A stretch of DNA of 64,000 bases from Alphaproteobacteria bacterium (GCA_028871455.1 JAGWNF010000015.1:1-64000); one strand, 5' to 3'. Positions 1 to 8,582 are shown, counted from the first letter of the stretch. The notes: generated by a model from the sequence alone, not told the origin. A program made the numbers and translations.

Positions 1-57
1 CTCAGCCTGCCGCAACACGAACGCGATCTGCGCTTCCGAAAACTTCGATGCCTTCAT
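1..57 (-). CDS. IS3-family transposase OrfA, N-terminal fragment (cut by window edge)
   Basis: The first 19 codons are visible, reading MKASKFSEAQIAFVLRQAE, before the gene leaves the window. This is the typical start of the small OrfA (helix-turn-helix, transposase_8) subunit of IS3-family elements, which binds the IS ends and is made with OrfB by frameshifting. The start is the ATG at 55-57, with a purine-rich GGGGAAGG stretch just upstream on the minus strand. Whether the element is intact cannot be judged from this window. Confidence 0.75.
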   Translation of the reverse strand, partial: MKASKFSEAQIAFVLRQAE

Positions 58-120
58 CGTCCTTCCCCGTCCAACGGCCCTCAAAACACACACCGCTAAA
101 CTGGAATTTTCCAGCAAAGA
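1..120 (-). mobile_element. End of an IS3-family insertion sequence (partial)
   Basis: The OrfA start codon lies about 50-60 bases inside what should be the left end of the element. Upstream of the ATG is a non-coding leader and, at 101-114, a short inverted repeat with arms CTGGAA and TTCCAG around a central TT. The exact terminal inverted repeat and target duplication cannot be fixed without the other end, so the outer limit at 120 is an estimate. The element abuts the 3' end of the methyltransferase-like gene at 145 and marks the left boundary of the glycan locus. Confidence 0.45.
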
Positions 121-144
121 TCGGTCCAAGAACAGGGAGGCAGG

Positions 145-756
145 TCACTGGACGAAGGAATGAATTTCTAGAAGAACCATACGATGCAATCTGAGCTGCA
201 GCCTTAGTGCGCTTAAGTAGTGCTTATGAAAATGGGGGTCCAAGCTATATGCGTAGGATTGAACAATTAGCAGACCACCACGATTCAGTGCGCGAACGTG
301 GCGCATGATTATGCGGTGGAATGGCCCCCGCCAAATTGGCCATTGATCTGGATCAATACCAAATCCGTGCTTGGCCTTCCGGTCAAGCCAACTCGGGTTA
401 CTCGCGATTTGATGTCGCCTCACTTCGTCTGGCAGAAGACTTGAGACGTATAGAACATCGAAACTACCCGGCAATTTTTTACGCGCGTCTCCGATGATGT
501 AGATCATTTCCCCCGTGGGCGCTTTTCGCAAAATTGGCTCAATGTCCTTGTTGTTATCAATCGCGGTCATGCGATTTTTGCCTAATTCAACGAGGTGTCG
601 TTCCTCATATGCAAATCCTGATCCGAGTGAGAGAATATTTCGATTCTTGATGTCATAGCGCTCGATCAACTGCTCTATCGCCACCCGAATCGTCTCATCT
701 TTCGGATGGATGGCGCGCTGCGCTAGCCAATCCGGCTGAACATAATAGGTCGCCAT
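145..756 (-). CDS. Class I SAM-dependent methyltransferase-like protein
   Basis: A protein of about 203 residues. Near residue 42 it has a glycine-rich motif (LSLGSGFAYEERH) followed by an acidic IDNN turn, as in motif I and motif II of Rossmann-fold methyltransferases. A later GDARKKLPGSFDVLYVSSLLPDE segment resembles motifs III-IV. I start it at the ATG at 754-756 because the longer reading adds a low-quality leader; a GGA lies a few bases upstream. The substrate is unknown. It sits between an IS end and a degraded micro-gene, at the edge of a glycan locus, so it may tailor the glycan or be a stranded passenger. The C-terminus ends close to the IS and might be altered. Confidence 0.5.
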   Translation of the reverse strand: MATYYVQPDWLAQRAIHPKDETIRVAIEQLIERYDIKNRNILSLGSGFAYEERHLVELGKNRMTAIDNNKDIEPILRKAPTGEMIYIIGDARKKLPGSFDVLYVSSLLPDEVRRHQIASNPSWLDRKAKHGFGIDPDQWPIWRGPFHRIIMRHVRALNRGGLLIVQSYAYSLDPHFHKHYLSALRLQLRLHRMVLLEIHSFVQ

Positions 757-881
757 ATTATTTCCGCATACGCCCGCGCTGGTCATGGTGGCGCGACTCA
801 TTGCGATGAGAAGCATAGCTGGTATCGCCGCCAAGTTCCCGCTCGGCAGGGGCAAGAGTGTCCGCGCGCCCATCGTCCATT

Positions 882-1052
882 TCAGCAATAGTTCTTTTTA
901 GCCCTGATTGCACCTCCCTTACCTCCAAGGCTGACAGCGTCCTGGTTACGCCGAACCTCTAGCGTCTTGAGACCCGTACCCGTCACGACGTCGCCCACGA
1001 GCATGGCGAGGGCGACCGGATCGCGGGGGCATTTAAGGCGCTTTGCGACCAT
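882..1052 (-). pseudogene. Degraded 56-residue hypothetical micro-protein gene
   Basis: A short reading frame from ATG 1050-1052 to TGA 882-884. It starts MVAKRLKCPRDPVALAMLVGD and ends with a glycine/lysine-rich GGKGGAIRAKKN tail. The layout (KRPRDP, then LAxxIxDxxTG, then GGxGGxxRAK) resembles a small family of about 70-80 residues often found near mobile elements in Alphaproteobacteria. Here the middle is shortened and the conserved tail is cut off, so I read it as a remnant. No function is known to me. Its 3' end overlaps the region just upstream of the methyltransferase-like gene on the same strand. Confidence 0.4.
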
Positions 1053-1151
1053 GCCTACAACATGGCATGCCGTTTAAGGAAGCCAAGCCTGTGGAAAACT
1101 CGAACTGACCCCACTACCATCTCTGGCGCGCTTTGAGAGCCGATCGCTACA

Positions 1152-2234
1152 ATGTTAGCTTCGCGCATGACAAAAAAAGAAGCACTGCCGATAGGCTGCG
1201 GCAACCCGACATTTGTCGTCGCCGAAATGGCCTGGGCGCATGACGGCTCGATCGAGAAGGCAATGCGCATCGTCGACGGCGCCGCAGACGCCAAAGCCGA
1301 TGCAATCAACCTGCATCTGACGAAGCTTCTGGATTACATGGTGCCGTTTTACGGAGCTGGTCCGGGGCGCGTCTCGGGTAGCCGCACGACGACCGAGATC
1401 TATAAATATCTAGAGGGGATCAATCTCAGCTTTGACGCGGTCGCTGAGCTCGCCGCACATGCCAAGGCGCGAGGTTTGAAGGTTTCTGTCATGTGCAACG
1501 ACGAAGCCAGCGCTGCCTTCGCTGGCAAGTCGATCCACCCTGACATCCTGATGATCCATCCATCGTCGGTCGGCGATGAACGATTACTACGGATGATCGC
1601 GGCCCAGGGAACGCCGCTTGTCATATATACGGGGGCACTGAAACTCGGCGAGATCGAGACCGCAGTGCAATGGGCCACGGCCGAAGGCAACGGCGCGCTC
1701 ATCCTCCAGCACGGATTTCAGAGCTACCCGACGCCGCTCTCGGAAAACCGACTGCGTGCAATCGAGACGCTCAAGCGACAATTCGGGTTTCCAGTAGCGT
1801 TTGCCGACCACACCGATGGCGACGACCCTATGGCAATGATCGTCCCGCTTCTCGCGATCGCCATGGGTGCGGATGCCGTTGAGAAGCACATCACTTATGA
1901 CCGTGCGGCCAAAGGAGAAGATTACGAATCGTCGCTCGACCCGGCGCAATTCGCGGTGTTCGTGGACAGGCTGCGGAAGGCGGAAAGCACGTTCGGCAGC
2001 GCCAGTTGGCGCCCCTTATCGGACCGCGAACTGAAGTACCGCGAGGTGGTTCGCAAGCGTGCCGTTGCGGCGCGACCGATACGCGCCGGCACTCTGCTGA
2101 CGCGGGATCTCGTCGCCTTCAAGCGGTGTGACCGGGGCCTCTATCCCGAAGAGCTTACCGGCCTTCTCGGTTCTGTGTCGGTCGCGCAAGATCTCGACGC
2201 GAACGTACCGCTTGAGCGGGACCTGCTGAAATGA
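1152..2234 (+). CDS. Divergent NeuB-family (N-acetylneuraminate/SpsE-like) synthase
   Basis: 360 residues with the NeuB layout: a TIM-barrel synthase domain (about 15-285) and a C-terminal SAF/antifreeze-like domain (about 298-358). NeuB enzymes condense phosphoenolpyruvate with an N-acetyl-hexose to make a nonulosonic acid. The two metal-binding histidines are present (His220 in ADHT, His246 in EKHI). Other signatures differ: NHNG is AHDG (29-32), the KFQ lysine is Asn53, the KIASGD lysine position is Met134, and the LLHC cysteine is replaced (LQHG). The enzyme may therefore use another aldose or donor. No clear Shine-Dalgarno precedes either in-frame ATG (1152, 1167). Its stop overlaps the start of the cytidylyltransferase (ATGA), making it the first gene of a coupled operon. 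Confidence 0.8.
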   Translation: MLASRMTKKEALPIGCGNPTFVVAEMAWAHDGSIEKAMRIVDGAADAKADAINLHLTKLLDYMVPFYGAGPGRVSGSRTTTEIYKYLEGINLSFDAVAELAAHAKARGLKVSVMCNDEASAAFAGKSIHPDILMIHPSSVGDERLLRMIAAQGTPLVIYTGALKLGEIETAVQWATAEGNGALILQHGFQSYPTPLSENRLRAIETLKRQFGFPVAFADHTDGDDPMAMIVPLLAIAMGADAVEKHITYDRAAKGEDYESSLDPAQFAVFVDRLRKAESTFGSASWRPLSDRELKYREVVRKRAVAARPIRAGTLLTRDLVAFKRCDRGLYPEELTGLLGSVSVAQDLDANVPLERDLLK

Positions 2235-3034
2235 ACGGTCACACCGCCGCGTTCATATCGGTACGAAACAAGGCCACCCGCCTGCCAAACAAAAGCCTCC
2301 TCAAGATCCATGGGCGCAGTACGATCGAACATCTCATCGACCGGGTGAAGCGGTCGCAAAAAGCCGATTTGATCGTGATGACGACGTCGATCAGCCCCGA
2401 AGACGATCCGTTGGCCGAAATCGCCGCAGCCAACGGAATTGCCTGTTTTCGCGGCAGCGAAGCCGACAAGCTGCAGCGTTATCTCGATGCCGCCGATGCC
2501 CACGACGTCGATTTCTTCGCCGTGGTCGACGGCGACGACCTTTTTGCCGATGCCATCTTCATCGACCAGATCATCGCCGCATGGCAGGACACCCGGGCGG
2601 ACTATATCGTCGTCGATCGGCTGCCCGTGGGTGCTACGGCTTTCGGCGTACGGCGCAAGGCGATGCGCGAAATTGTCGCGCTGAAGGCGGAAAACGATAC
2701 TGAAGTCTGGGGCGGATATTTCACGGAAACCGGCATGTTCGACTGCCGGTTTCTCGTGCCGTCTGATTCGGAATTTGCCCGGCCGGAAATCCGGATGACG
2801 CTCGACTATCCCGAAGACTTCAAATTCTTTACACTGGTGTTCGACGAACTCTACGTCTCGGGCGAAGTCTTCTCGTTTCAGGCGATCATGATTCTGCTGC
2901 GTCAGCGGCCGGAAATCGCCGCAGTCAACCGCGACGTTCAACATCGATACGAAGCCCGCTTGCGCGAGTCGGCCCCCGTGCGGCTGAAGCCGGCTTCCGC
3001 GCGGATCGGCACTGGTGGGCAGCGCGGCCGATGA
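2231..3034 (+). CDS. SpsF/NeuA-type cytidylyltransferase
   Basis: 267 residues resembling the cytidylyltransferase family that activates 3-deoxy-ulosonic acids as CMP-sugars (NeuA, KdsB, SpsF). The nucleotide-binding start is SVRNKATRLPNKSLL at about 11-25, a variant of the ARxGSxRLPxK loop. It is followed by TTSISPEDDPL, the SpsF-like FRGSEADKLQRY segment and the VVDGDD acidic metal motif near residue 98. The start codon overlaps the stop of the NeuB-like gene, so the two products are probably made in step and act on the same sugar. It is the only cytidylyltransferase in the window and may have to serve both NeuB proteins. Substrate assignment is inference. Confidence 0.75.
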   Translation: MNGHTAAFISVRNKATRLPNKSLLKIHGRSTIEHLIDRVKRSQKADLIVMTTSISPEDDPLAEIAAANGIACFRGSEADKLQRYLDAADAHDVDFFAVVDGDDLFADAIFIDQIIAAWQDTRADYIVVDRLPVGATAFGVRRKAMREIVALKAENDTEVWGGYFTETGMFDCRFLVPSDSEFARPEIRMTLDYPEDFKFFTLVFDELYVSGEVFSFQAIMILLRQRPEIAAVNRDVQHRYEARLRESAPVRLKPASARIGTGGQRGR

Positions 3035-4050
3035 AATTCCTTGTCGTCGGCCTCGGCTCGATGGGCAAGCGTCGTATCCGCAATCTGAAGCGATTGAACG
3101 CCGGAGCGATCGTCGGCTTCGATCCACGGCCCGATCGCCGACGGGAGGTCGAGCAGCGCTATGGAATCGAGGTCGTTGCCGATCTCGATCGATCGCTCGG
3201 CCAGTCTTTTCTCGACGCGGTTGTAGTTTCGACGCCTCCCGATATGCACGTGGAAATCGCCAGGTCAGCGCTCGAGCGCGGACTGCATGTTTTCACGGAG
3301 GCGGGCACCAGCAGCGAAGGCATGGACGCCCTTGTCGCGCTGTCCAAGCGCCGGCGCCTCGTCGCCGCTCCGTCCTGCACCATGCGCTTTCATCCCTCAG
3401 TCAAGAAAATGCACGAGCTTGTTGAAGGCAACGCGATCGGAAAAGTACTGGCGTTCACGCACCATGCGGGCCAATACCTGCCGGATTGGCATCCCGCCGA
3501 AGACTACCGCAAATTTTACGTCAGCCGCCGCAAGACGGGAGCATGCCGGGAAATCGTGCCGTTCGAGCTGACCTGGCTCAACTGGCTCATGGGCGCCCAG
3601 CCAGAGCTTGTAACCGGTTTGCGCGGCAAGGTGTCCACCCTCGATTGCGACATTGACGATCTCTATCACACGCTGTTGCGGTATCCGGGCGGCGCGCTTT
3701 GCCATCTGCAAGTCGACGCGATCGCACAGCCCGCGGTTCGCGCCACCCGGCTGATCGGCCAAACCGGCACGATCGAATGGGTCGCCGCGGCAAACGCCGT
3801 TCGGGTCTATAATGCAGCAGCCAAGACGTGGACCGACTATCCTGAACCGGAGCCGATGGTTGAGCCCGGCTATAGCGAGATGTCGCCGGAGGGCATGTAT
3901 GTCGATGAAATGGCTGCATTTGCCGCGGCGTGCCGCGGTGAGCGGCCCTATCCCTACTCCTTCGACGAAGATATGCGCTGCCTTGAAGTGCTCTATGCCG
4001 CCGAGCGCGCGGCGGACGGCAAGTCCCAGGTAGAGCTGCCGCGAGCGTGA
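3031..4050 (+). CDS. Gfo/Idh/MocA-family NAD(P)-dependent sugar oxidoreductase
   Basis: 339 residues. The N-terminal Rossmann fold starts MKFLVVGLGSMGKRRIRNL, with the GxGxxG dinucleotide motif at about 8-13, and STPPDMH follows near residue 70. The TEAGTSSEG stretch around 90 sits where family members have the EKP motif, so the usual catalytic lysine is not obvious. The C-terminal domain binds the sugar. Family members oxidise or reduce a hydroxyl of a sugar or sugar nucleotide. The start ATG overlaps the preceding stop and its own stop overlaps the next start. A dehydrogenase directly before an aminotransferase suggests oxidation of a hydroxyl to a ketone or aldehyde that is then aminated. 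Confidence 0.75.
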   Translation: MKFLVVGLGSMGKRRIRNLKRLNAGAIVGFDPRPDRRREVEQRYGIEVVADLDRSLGQSFLDAVVVSTPPDMHVEIARSALERGLHVFTEAGTSSEGMDALVALSKRRRLVAAPSCTMRFHPSVKKMHELVEGNAIGKVLAFTHHAGQYLPDWHPAEDYRKFYVSRRKTGACREIVPFELTWLNWLMGAQPELVTGLRGKVSTLDCDIDDLYHTLLRYPGGALCHLQVDAIAQPAVRATRLIGQTGTIEWVAAANAVRVYNAAAKTWTDYPEPEPMVEPGYSEMSPEGMYVDEMAAFAAACRGERPYPYSFDEDMRCLEVLYAAERAADGKSQVELPRA

Positions 4051-5360
4051 TCATGCCGGATCAGATTTCCAACAATCCTGGGCGACTCACGCATGCCCTG
4101 ATCCCCGGTGGCGCCCATACCTACAGCAAGGGCGACGATCAGTTTCCGGCCAATGCGCCGCGCTATCTTGAGCGTGGCAAGGGCTGCCGCGTATGGGATG
4201 AATCCGGCCGCGAATTCATCGACTGGACTGCGGGACTGCGCAGCATGTCGCTCGGCTACGGCATCGAGGCGGTGAATCAGGCGGCGATGGCGCAGATCGG
4301 CAAGGGATCCAACTTCGGCCGGCCAAGCTACATTGAGACCGAGTTCGCCCAGGATCTCGTCAGTCTCGTGCCCTGCGCCGAGATGGCAAAATTCGCCAAG
4401 AACGGCTCGACCGTCACGACCGCCGCTGTCAAGCTCGCACGCGCATACACTGGCCGCGACTACGTCGCCTTGTGCAAGGATCATCCGTTCTTTTCCTACG
4501 ATGATTGGTTCATCGGGACAACACCGTGCAATGCTGGAATTCCCAAAGCCTTTTCGGATCTGTCGCTGACCTTCCGCTATAACGATAGCGCCAGCCTCGA
4601 GCGCCTGTTTGCCGAACATCCTTCCCAAATCGCCTGCGTCATATTGGAGGCCGCAACCACGGATCATCCGCGTGATGGCTTCCTGCAAACGGTAAAGGAG
4701 CTGTGCCGGACAAATGGCGCAGTTTTCATCCTCGACGAAATGATCACCGGGTTCCGCTGGCACCTGAATGGGGCTCAGCGCTACTACCATGTCGAGCCGG
4801 ACCTGGCGACTTTCGGCAAAGGGCTTGCGAATGGGTTTTCTGTCGCCGCGTTGGTTGGCAAGCGCGAGATCATGGATCTCGGCGGGCTCCGCCACGATCT
4901 GCCACGAGTTTTCTTGATCTCAACGACACACGGTGCCGAGAACCACGCCCTGGCGGCGGCTCGAGCGACCCTCAAGGTGTTCCGCGACGAACCTGTAATA
5001 GAACACATGTGGAAGACCGGACAGGCGTTGATCGACGGCCTCAGTGCCGCCGCGCGCGACACTGGTACTGCACCCTTCTTCGAAGCCGGGGGAATCGCCT
5101 GCAGCCCTTATTACGTCACTAAGGATCGGAGCGGTGTGGTGTCTCTCGCCATGCGCACCCTTTTTCTCCAGGAAATGATCAAAGCCGGCGTGCTCATCAA
5201 TTACCTCGCGCCGAATTTTAGCCATCACCCTGCGGACGTAGAGAAAACAGTTGAGGCGGCGCGCCGGTGCCTGAAAGTCTACGCACGCGCGCTTGAGGAC
5301 GGCTGGGAACGCTACCTCGATGGTCCGCCGATCAAACCGGTTTTCCGGCCCTACAACTGA
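4047..5360 (+). CDS. Class III (GSA-aminomutase-like) PLP aminotransferase
   Basis: 437 residues, fold type I, most like glutamate-1-semialdehyde 2,1-aminomutase relatives found in glycan loci. Visible are the N-terminal GGAHTYSKGDDQFP segment, the cofactor-binding ILDEMITGFR (about 228-237) and the Schiff-base lysine Lys258 in TFGKGLANGFS. The true hemL is a haem gene, but this copy sits inside a sugar operon, so amination of a keto or aldehydo sugar made by the adjacent dehydrogenase is more likely. The GTG at 4047 overlaps the preceding TGA; an ATG at 4053 is a possible alternative start. The NeuB/LegI gene begins 8 bases after its stop. Confidence 0.75.
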   Translation: MIMPDQISNNPGRLTHALIPGGAHTYSKGDDQFPANAPRYLERGKGCRVWDESGREFIDWTAGLRSMSLGYGIEAVNQAAMAQIGKGSNFGRPSYIETEFAQDLVSLVPCAEMAKFAKNGSTVTTAAVKLARAYTGRDYVALCKDHPFFSYDDWFIGTTPCNAGIPKAFSDLSLTFRYNDSASLERLFAEHPSQIACVILEAATTDHPRDGFLQTVKELCRTNGAVFILDEMITGFRWHLNGAQRYYHVEPDLATFGKGLANGFSVAALVGKREIMDLGGLRHDLPRVFLISTTHGAENHALAAARATLKVFRDEPVIEHMWKTGQALIDGLSAAARDTGTAPFFEAGGIACSPYYVTKDRSGVVSLAMRTLFLQEMIKAGVLINYLAPNFSHHPADVEKTVEAARRCLKVYARALEDGWERYLDGPPIKPVFRPYN

Positions 5361-5368
5361 TTGTCACG

Positions 5369-6454
5369 ATGCTCGCCGGCTCTCGAAATCGCGTTTTCGT
5401 CATCGCTGAGGCCGGTGTCAATCACAACGGCGATCCTGAACGCGCGCTGAACATGGTGGAAGCCGCGGCGCGCGCCGGCGCGGACGCGGTCAAGTTCCAG
5501 ACCTTTCGGGCGGAGCTGCTGGCCTCGCCAGAGGCTCCCAAGGCCCCGTACCAGGCACGCACGACCGACGCCGGTGAAACTCAGATCGAAATGCTGCGTC
5601 GGCTCGAGCTCGATGAGCGCGCACATCGCCGCCTCGCATCGGCGGCCAAGGATGCTGGTATTGAATTCATGTCGACGCCTTTCGATCTCAATAGCCTTGA
5701 GCTGCTGCTCGCGATCGGCATCAGGCGCATCAAGATTGCCTCCGGCGACATCACCAATGGCCCACTGCTGCTGAGGGCCGCGCGGTCGGGTTTGCCGACG
5801 ATCCTCTCGACGGGCATGGCATTACTGGGTGAAGTACGCGATGCACTCGGCGTCTTGGCTTGGGGGTATCGGCGACAAGCCGATCCGCCGTCGTTGGCGG
5901 CGCTGCGCGACGATTACGCGCGAGACTCCGGCGGAACAACGTTTGCCGAGAAGGTAATGCTATTGCAATGCGCAAGCGCCTATCCGGCGCCGCCTCAGGC
6001 GATCAATCTACGCGCCATGGATACGCTGGCGAACACCTTCCGTCTTGCCGTGGGCCTATCTGATCACAGCGTTGGCATCGCAATCGCAATCGCCGCCGCC
6101 GGCCGCGGCGCTGCAGTGATCGAGAAGCACTTCACACTCGACCGGACGCTGCCCGGCCCCGATCATGCCGCGTCGATCGAACCCGATGAGCTTGCCGCGA
6201 TGATCCGTGCCATTCGTGAAGTCGAGCGGGCCATGGGGAACGGTCGGAAAGAACCTGCCGAGGCAGAACAACCAAATATCCGAGCCGCACGCCGCGGCCT
6301 GATCGCCGCTCGCGATATCGCCGCCGGGACTCCAATCACCGTCGACATGTTTGTGGTAGTGCGCCCAGCGACCGGCATATCACCGATTCGCATCTGGGAC
6401 TTTCTCGGCAAGCCTGCAGCGAGGACGTATCGGATGGGTGAACCGATCGATTGA
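5369..6454 (+). CDS. neuB: N-acetylneuraminate/legionaminate synthase (NeuB/LegI type)
   Basis: 361 residues carrying the full canonical NeuB signature: AEAGVNHNGD (13-22), VKFQTF (41-46), MSTPFD (101-106), KIASGD (122-127), STGM (147-150), SDHS with His233, and EKHFTLDR with His254. A C-terminal SAF domain follows. It condenses phosphoenolpyruvate with an N-acetylated mannose derivative in the cytoplasm. With LegB, LegC, a LegH-like acetyltransferase and NeuC/LegG in the same locus, the likely product is a legionaminic-type acid (5,7-diamido-3,5,7,9-tetradeoxy-nonulosonate) rather than plain sialic acid. It is the last gene of the five-gene operon. About 200 bases without a convincing gene follow it. 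Confidence 0.88.
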   Translation: MLAGSRNRVFVIAEAGVNHNGDPERALNMVEAAARAGADAVKFQTFRAELLASPEAPKAPYQARTTDAGETQIEMLRRLELDERAHRRLASAAKDAGIEFMSTPFDLNSLELLLAIGIRRIKIASGDITNGPLLLRAARSGLPTILSTGMALLGEVRDALGVLAWGYRRQADPPSLAALRDDYARDSGGTTFAEKVMLLQCASAYPAPPQAINLRAMDTLANTFRLAVGLSDHSVGIAIAIAAAGRGAAVIEKHFTLDRTLPGPDHAASIEPDELAAMIRAIREVERAMGNGRKEPAEAEQPNIRAARRGLIAARDIAAGTPITVDMFVVVRPATGISPIRIWDFLGKPAARTYRMGEPID

Positions 6455-6651
6455 AAGCCAGGCACTGCCGAGAAAAAACACGCTCCACATGCCGAACGAA
6501 TTCGAGGTTCAGTGGCCTACTCATCGCGATAACGACCCACATCTGAAACAGCAACTCGCCGCACTTCTCCGGCCCCGCCGATGGCGGCGTGAACGACACC
6601 CGCCACTCCGCCACCAAAGACGGCTCATTCTTCTGTAAACAACGAACCGGT

Positions 6652-7890
6652 ATGGCAAACCGTATCGACAGTTGCCGAATCTGTGGCAGCAGAAATCTTC
6701 CGACGATCTTGGATCTTGGGATCCAGGTGATGACGGGTATATTCCCCCGCAATCGGGACGCATCGATCGAGGCAGGCCCGCTCGAGCTTGTCAAATGCAC
6801 AGGAACCGACGACGTCTGCGGGCTCGTGCAGCTTGCCCATAATTTCAACTTGAGAACGATGTACGGCGCTGACTATGGCTATCGGTCCGGGTTGAATGAG
6901 GGTATGGTCCGCCATCTGCGGAGAAAGGTTGCCCAGATTCTCGAACGTGCGCCGTTGCTCGATAAGGATATTATCATCGATATCGGCAGCAATGATGGTA
7001 CGTCGCTGGCCTCGTATCCGTCTGATCGCTTTCACTTGATCGGCATCGATCCTCTCATACCGAAGTTCGACGACTACTACCCGCTGCACGTCACGAAAAT
7101 CCCTCAATTTTTTTCAGGCGACGCGATCCGGCAATACATCGGCGACCGGCGGGCGCGTGTGATCTCTTCGGTGGCGATGTTCTACGATATCGAGAATCCC
7201 CTCGCCTTCTCGCGAGAAGTCATCGATCTTCTCGAAGACGACGGCATCTGGATCCTTGAGCAGAGCTATCTTCCTGCGATGCTGGCCACCACTGGTTATG
7301 ACACCGTGTGCCATGAGCATTTTGAATATTACGCGCTCACGCAGATCAAATGGATGCTCGATCGTGTTGATGCGAAGATCGTTGATGTCGAGCTTAATGA
7401 CGTCAATGGGGGCAGCTTTTCGCTCTGGGTTGCGAGAAGGAGCGCGCCGCTGCCGGAATTCATCGATCTCCCAGCACTGCTGGCCCGCGAGCGCGCTGCT
7501 GGTCTGGATGAGCCCGCTGTTTACCGTGATTTTGCAAAGCGCGTCGCGCGCAGCCGCGACACGGTACGCACATTCTTCGACTCCGCACGACGTGGTGGAA
7601 AACGGGTCGGAGGCATCGGTGCTTCAACGAAAGGCAATGTCCTGTTGCAGTACTGTAACGTAACCGCAGCCGATATGTTCGGTATTGGCGAGGTGAACGC
7701 GGACAAGTTCGGACACTTCACGCCCGGCAGCCTGATTCCGATCATTCCAGAAAGTGAAATGCTTGCGGCGCAGCCTGACTATCTCGTCGCCCTGCCGTGG
7801 CACTATCGCAAATTTTTCGAAACGAGCGAGACGTTCAAAGGAAGGTGCTTGGTTTTCCCGCTACCCGAGCTCAGTGTCGTCCAGCGCTAG
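6652..7890 (+). CDS. Sugar C-methyltransferase-type SAM-dependent methyltransferase
   Basis: About 412 residues in three parts: an N-terminal zinc-binding module (CRICGS at about 9-14 with later cysteines), a Rossmann methyltransferase domain (IIDIGSNDGTSL) and a C-terminal domain. The CHEHFEYY segment preceded by LEQSYLPAML is typical of the TylC3/NovU-like family, which adds methyl groups to carbon of NDP-keto-deoxysugars. I take the ATG at 6652 (MANRIDSC) because family members start just before the zinc motif. It faces the methyltransferase at 7887 and overlaps its 3' end by 4 bases. It implies a branched-chain deoxysugar, or a distant relative that N-, O- or C-methylates the glycan. Confidence 0.75.
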   Translation: MANRIDSCRICGSRNLPTILDLGIQVMTGIFPRNRDASIEAGPLELVKCTGTDDVCGLVQLAHNFNLRTMYGADYGYRSGLNEGMVRHLRRKVAQILERAPLLDKDIIIDIGSNDGTSLASYPSDRFHLIGIDPLIPKFDDYYPLHVTKIPQFFSGDAIRQYIGDRRARVISSVAMFYDIENPLAFSREVIDLLEDDGIWILEQSYLPAMLATTGYDTVCHEHFEYYALTQIKWMLDRVDAKIVDVELNDVNGGSFSLWVARRSAPLPEFIDLPALLARERAAGLDEPAVYRDFAKRVARSRDTVRTFFDSARRGGKRVGGIGASTKGNVLLQYCNVTAADMFGIGEVNADKFGHFTPGSLIPIIPESEMLAAQPDYLVALPWHYRKFFETSETFKGRCLVFPLPELSVVQR

Positions 7891-8582
7891 GCAGCCTTCG
7901 CCAAGTCGAGGTAGCCGGTCGCAAATTTCTGGCGTTCAATTAATTGCCAGTTATGTCGTGCGTAAAGCAAATCGACATCGTGCGGTCTGTGGAACTGTAG
8001 ATGACGAACGTTTAGCGCCGGCAAAAGCGTTCTGATTCGGTTTGCCCAGTGCGACGGGTCGACGTAGAGGCAATACATCAGTTTGGTGTTGGCCAACACA
8101 TTGGCGAAAAACGGTTCTAGTTCGGCTACGTACGGCGCAAGTCCCATCGCGAGCGTCACATCGGACCGAGGCAAAGCCTGCTGGCGCACATCTAGAGGAT
8201 AATAAGTCACCACACCAGTAGACGCATATTTGTTCACTCTGTCCTGGGTAATTTCCAGCGCCGACTGAGCAAAATCGATGGCATTGACAATTGCACCGCG
8301 CCGGAGCGCTTCTACCACAAAAATTCCGGTTCCACATCCAACATCGGAAAAAATGACCCCGGGTTTAATATGGGCATCTAAGAATGCGATGGTACGCCGG
8401 TAGCGATCCACCATGAGCTTACGCTCAAGCTTCCCAATTATGCGTCGATAAAGTTGAGAGCACCATCGCGGACCGGAAAGTTCCTCTTGGCCGTGAGAAA
8501 TATCGAAGTAGTAATCTCCCCATTTGTCGATATTGGCTTCCCAATAGTCACGGTAATTCAGTTGACGGCCCATTCCCGGCAT
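7887..8582 (-). CDS. Class I SAM-dependent methyltransferase
   Basis: 231 residues with a clear motif I, SDVGCGTGIFVVEALRRG, at about 79-96, then the acidic AIDFAQSALE and a LDVRQQALPRSDVTLAMG segment matching motifs II-IV. A leading WEANIDKWGDYYFDISHG region probably caps the active site. The base composition is visibly more AT-rich than the core genes further right, suggesting recent acquisition with the locus. It is convergent with the C-methyltransferase gene (4-base overlap at the 3' ends). The target is unknown; modification of a sugar of this locus is inferred from context only. Confidence 0.7.
   Translation of the reverse strand: MPGMGRQLNYRDYWEANIDKWGDYYFDISHGQEELSGPRWCSQLYRRIIGKLERKLMVDRYRRTIAFLDAHIKPGVIFSDVGCGTGIFVVEALRRGAIVNAIDFAQSALEITQDRVNKYASTGVVTYYPLDVRQQALPRSDVTLAMGLAPYVAELEPFFANVLANTKLMYCLYVDPSHWANRIRTLLPALNVRHLQFHRPHDVDLLYARHNWQLIERQKFATGYLDLAKAA

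Noticed and set aside
343-356. TTGATCTGGATCAA, a perfect FNR-like box
   Set aside because: It lies inside the methyltransferase-like coding region (encoding part of IDPDQ) with no start codon at the usual distance; likely chance.
6455-6651. Short frames between neuB and the C-methyltransferase
   Set aside because: No family resemblance and no ribosome-binding site on either strand; treated as spacer.
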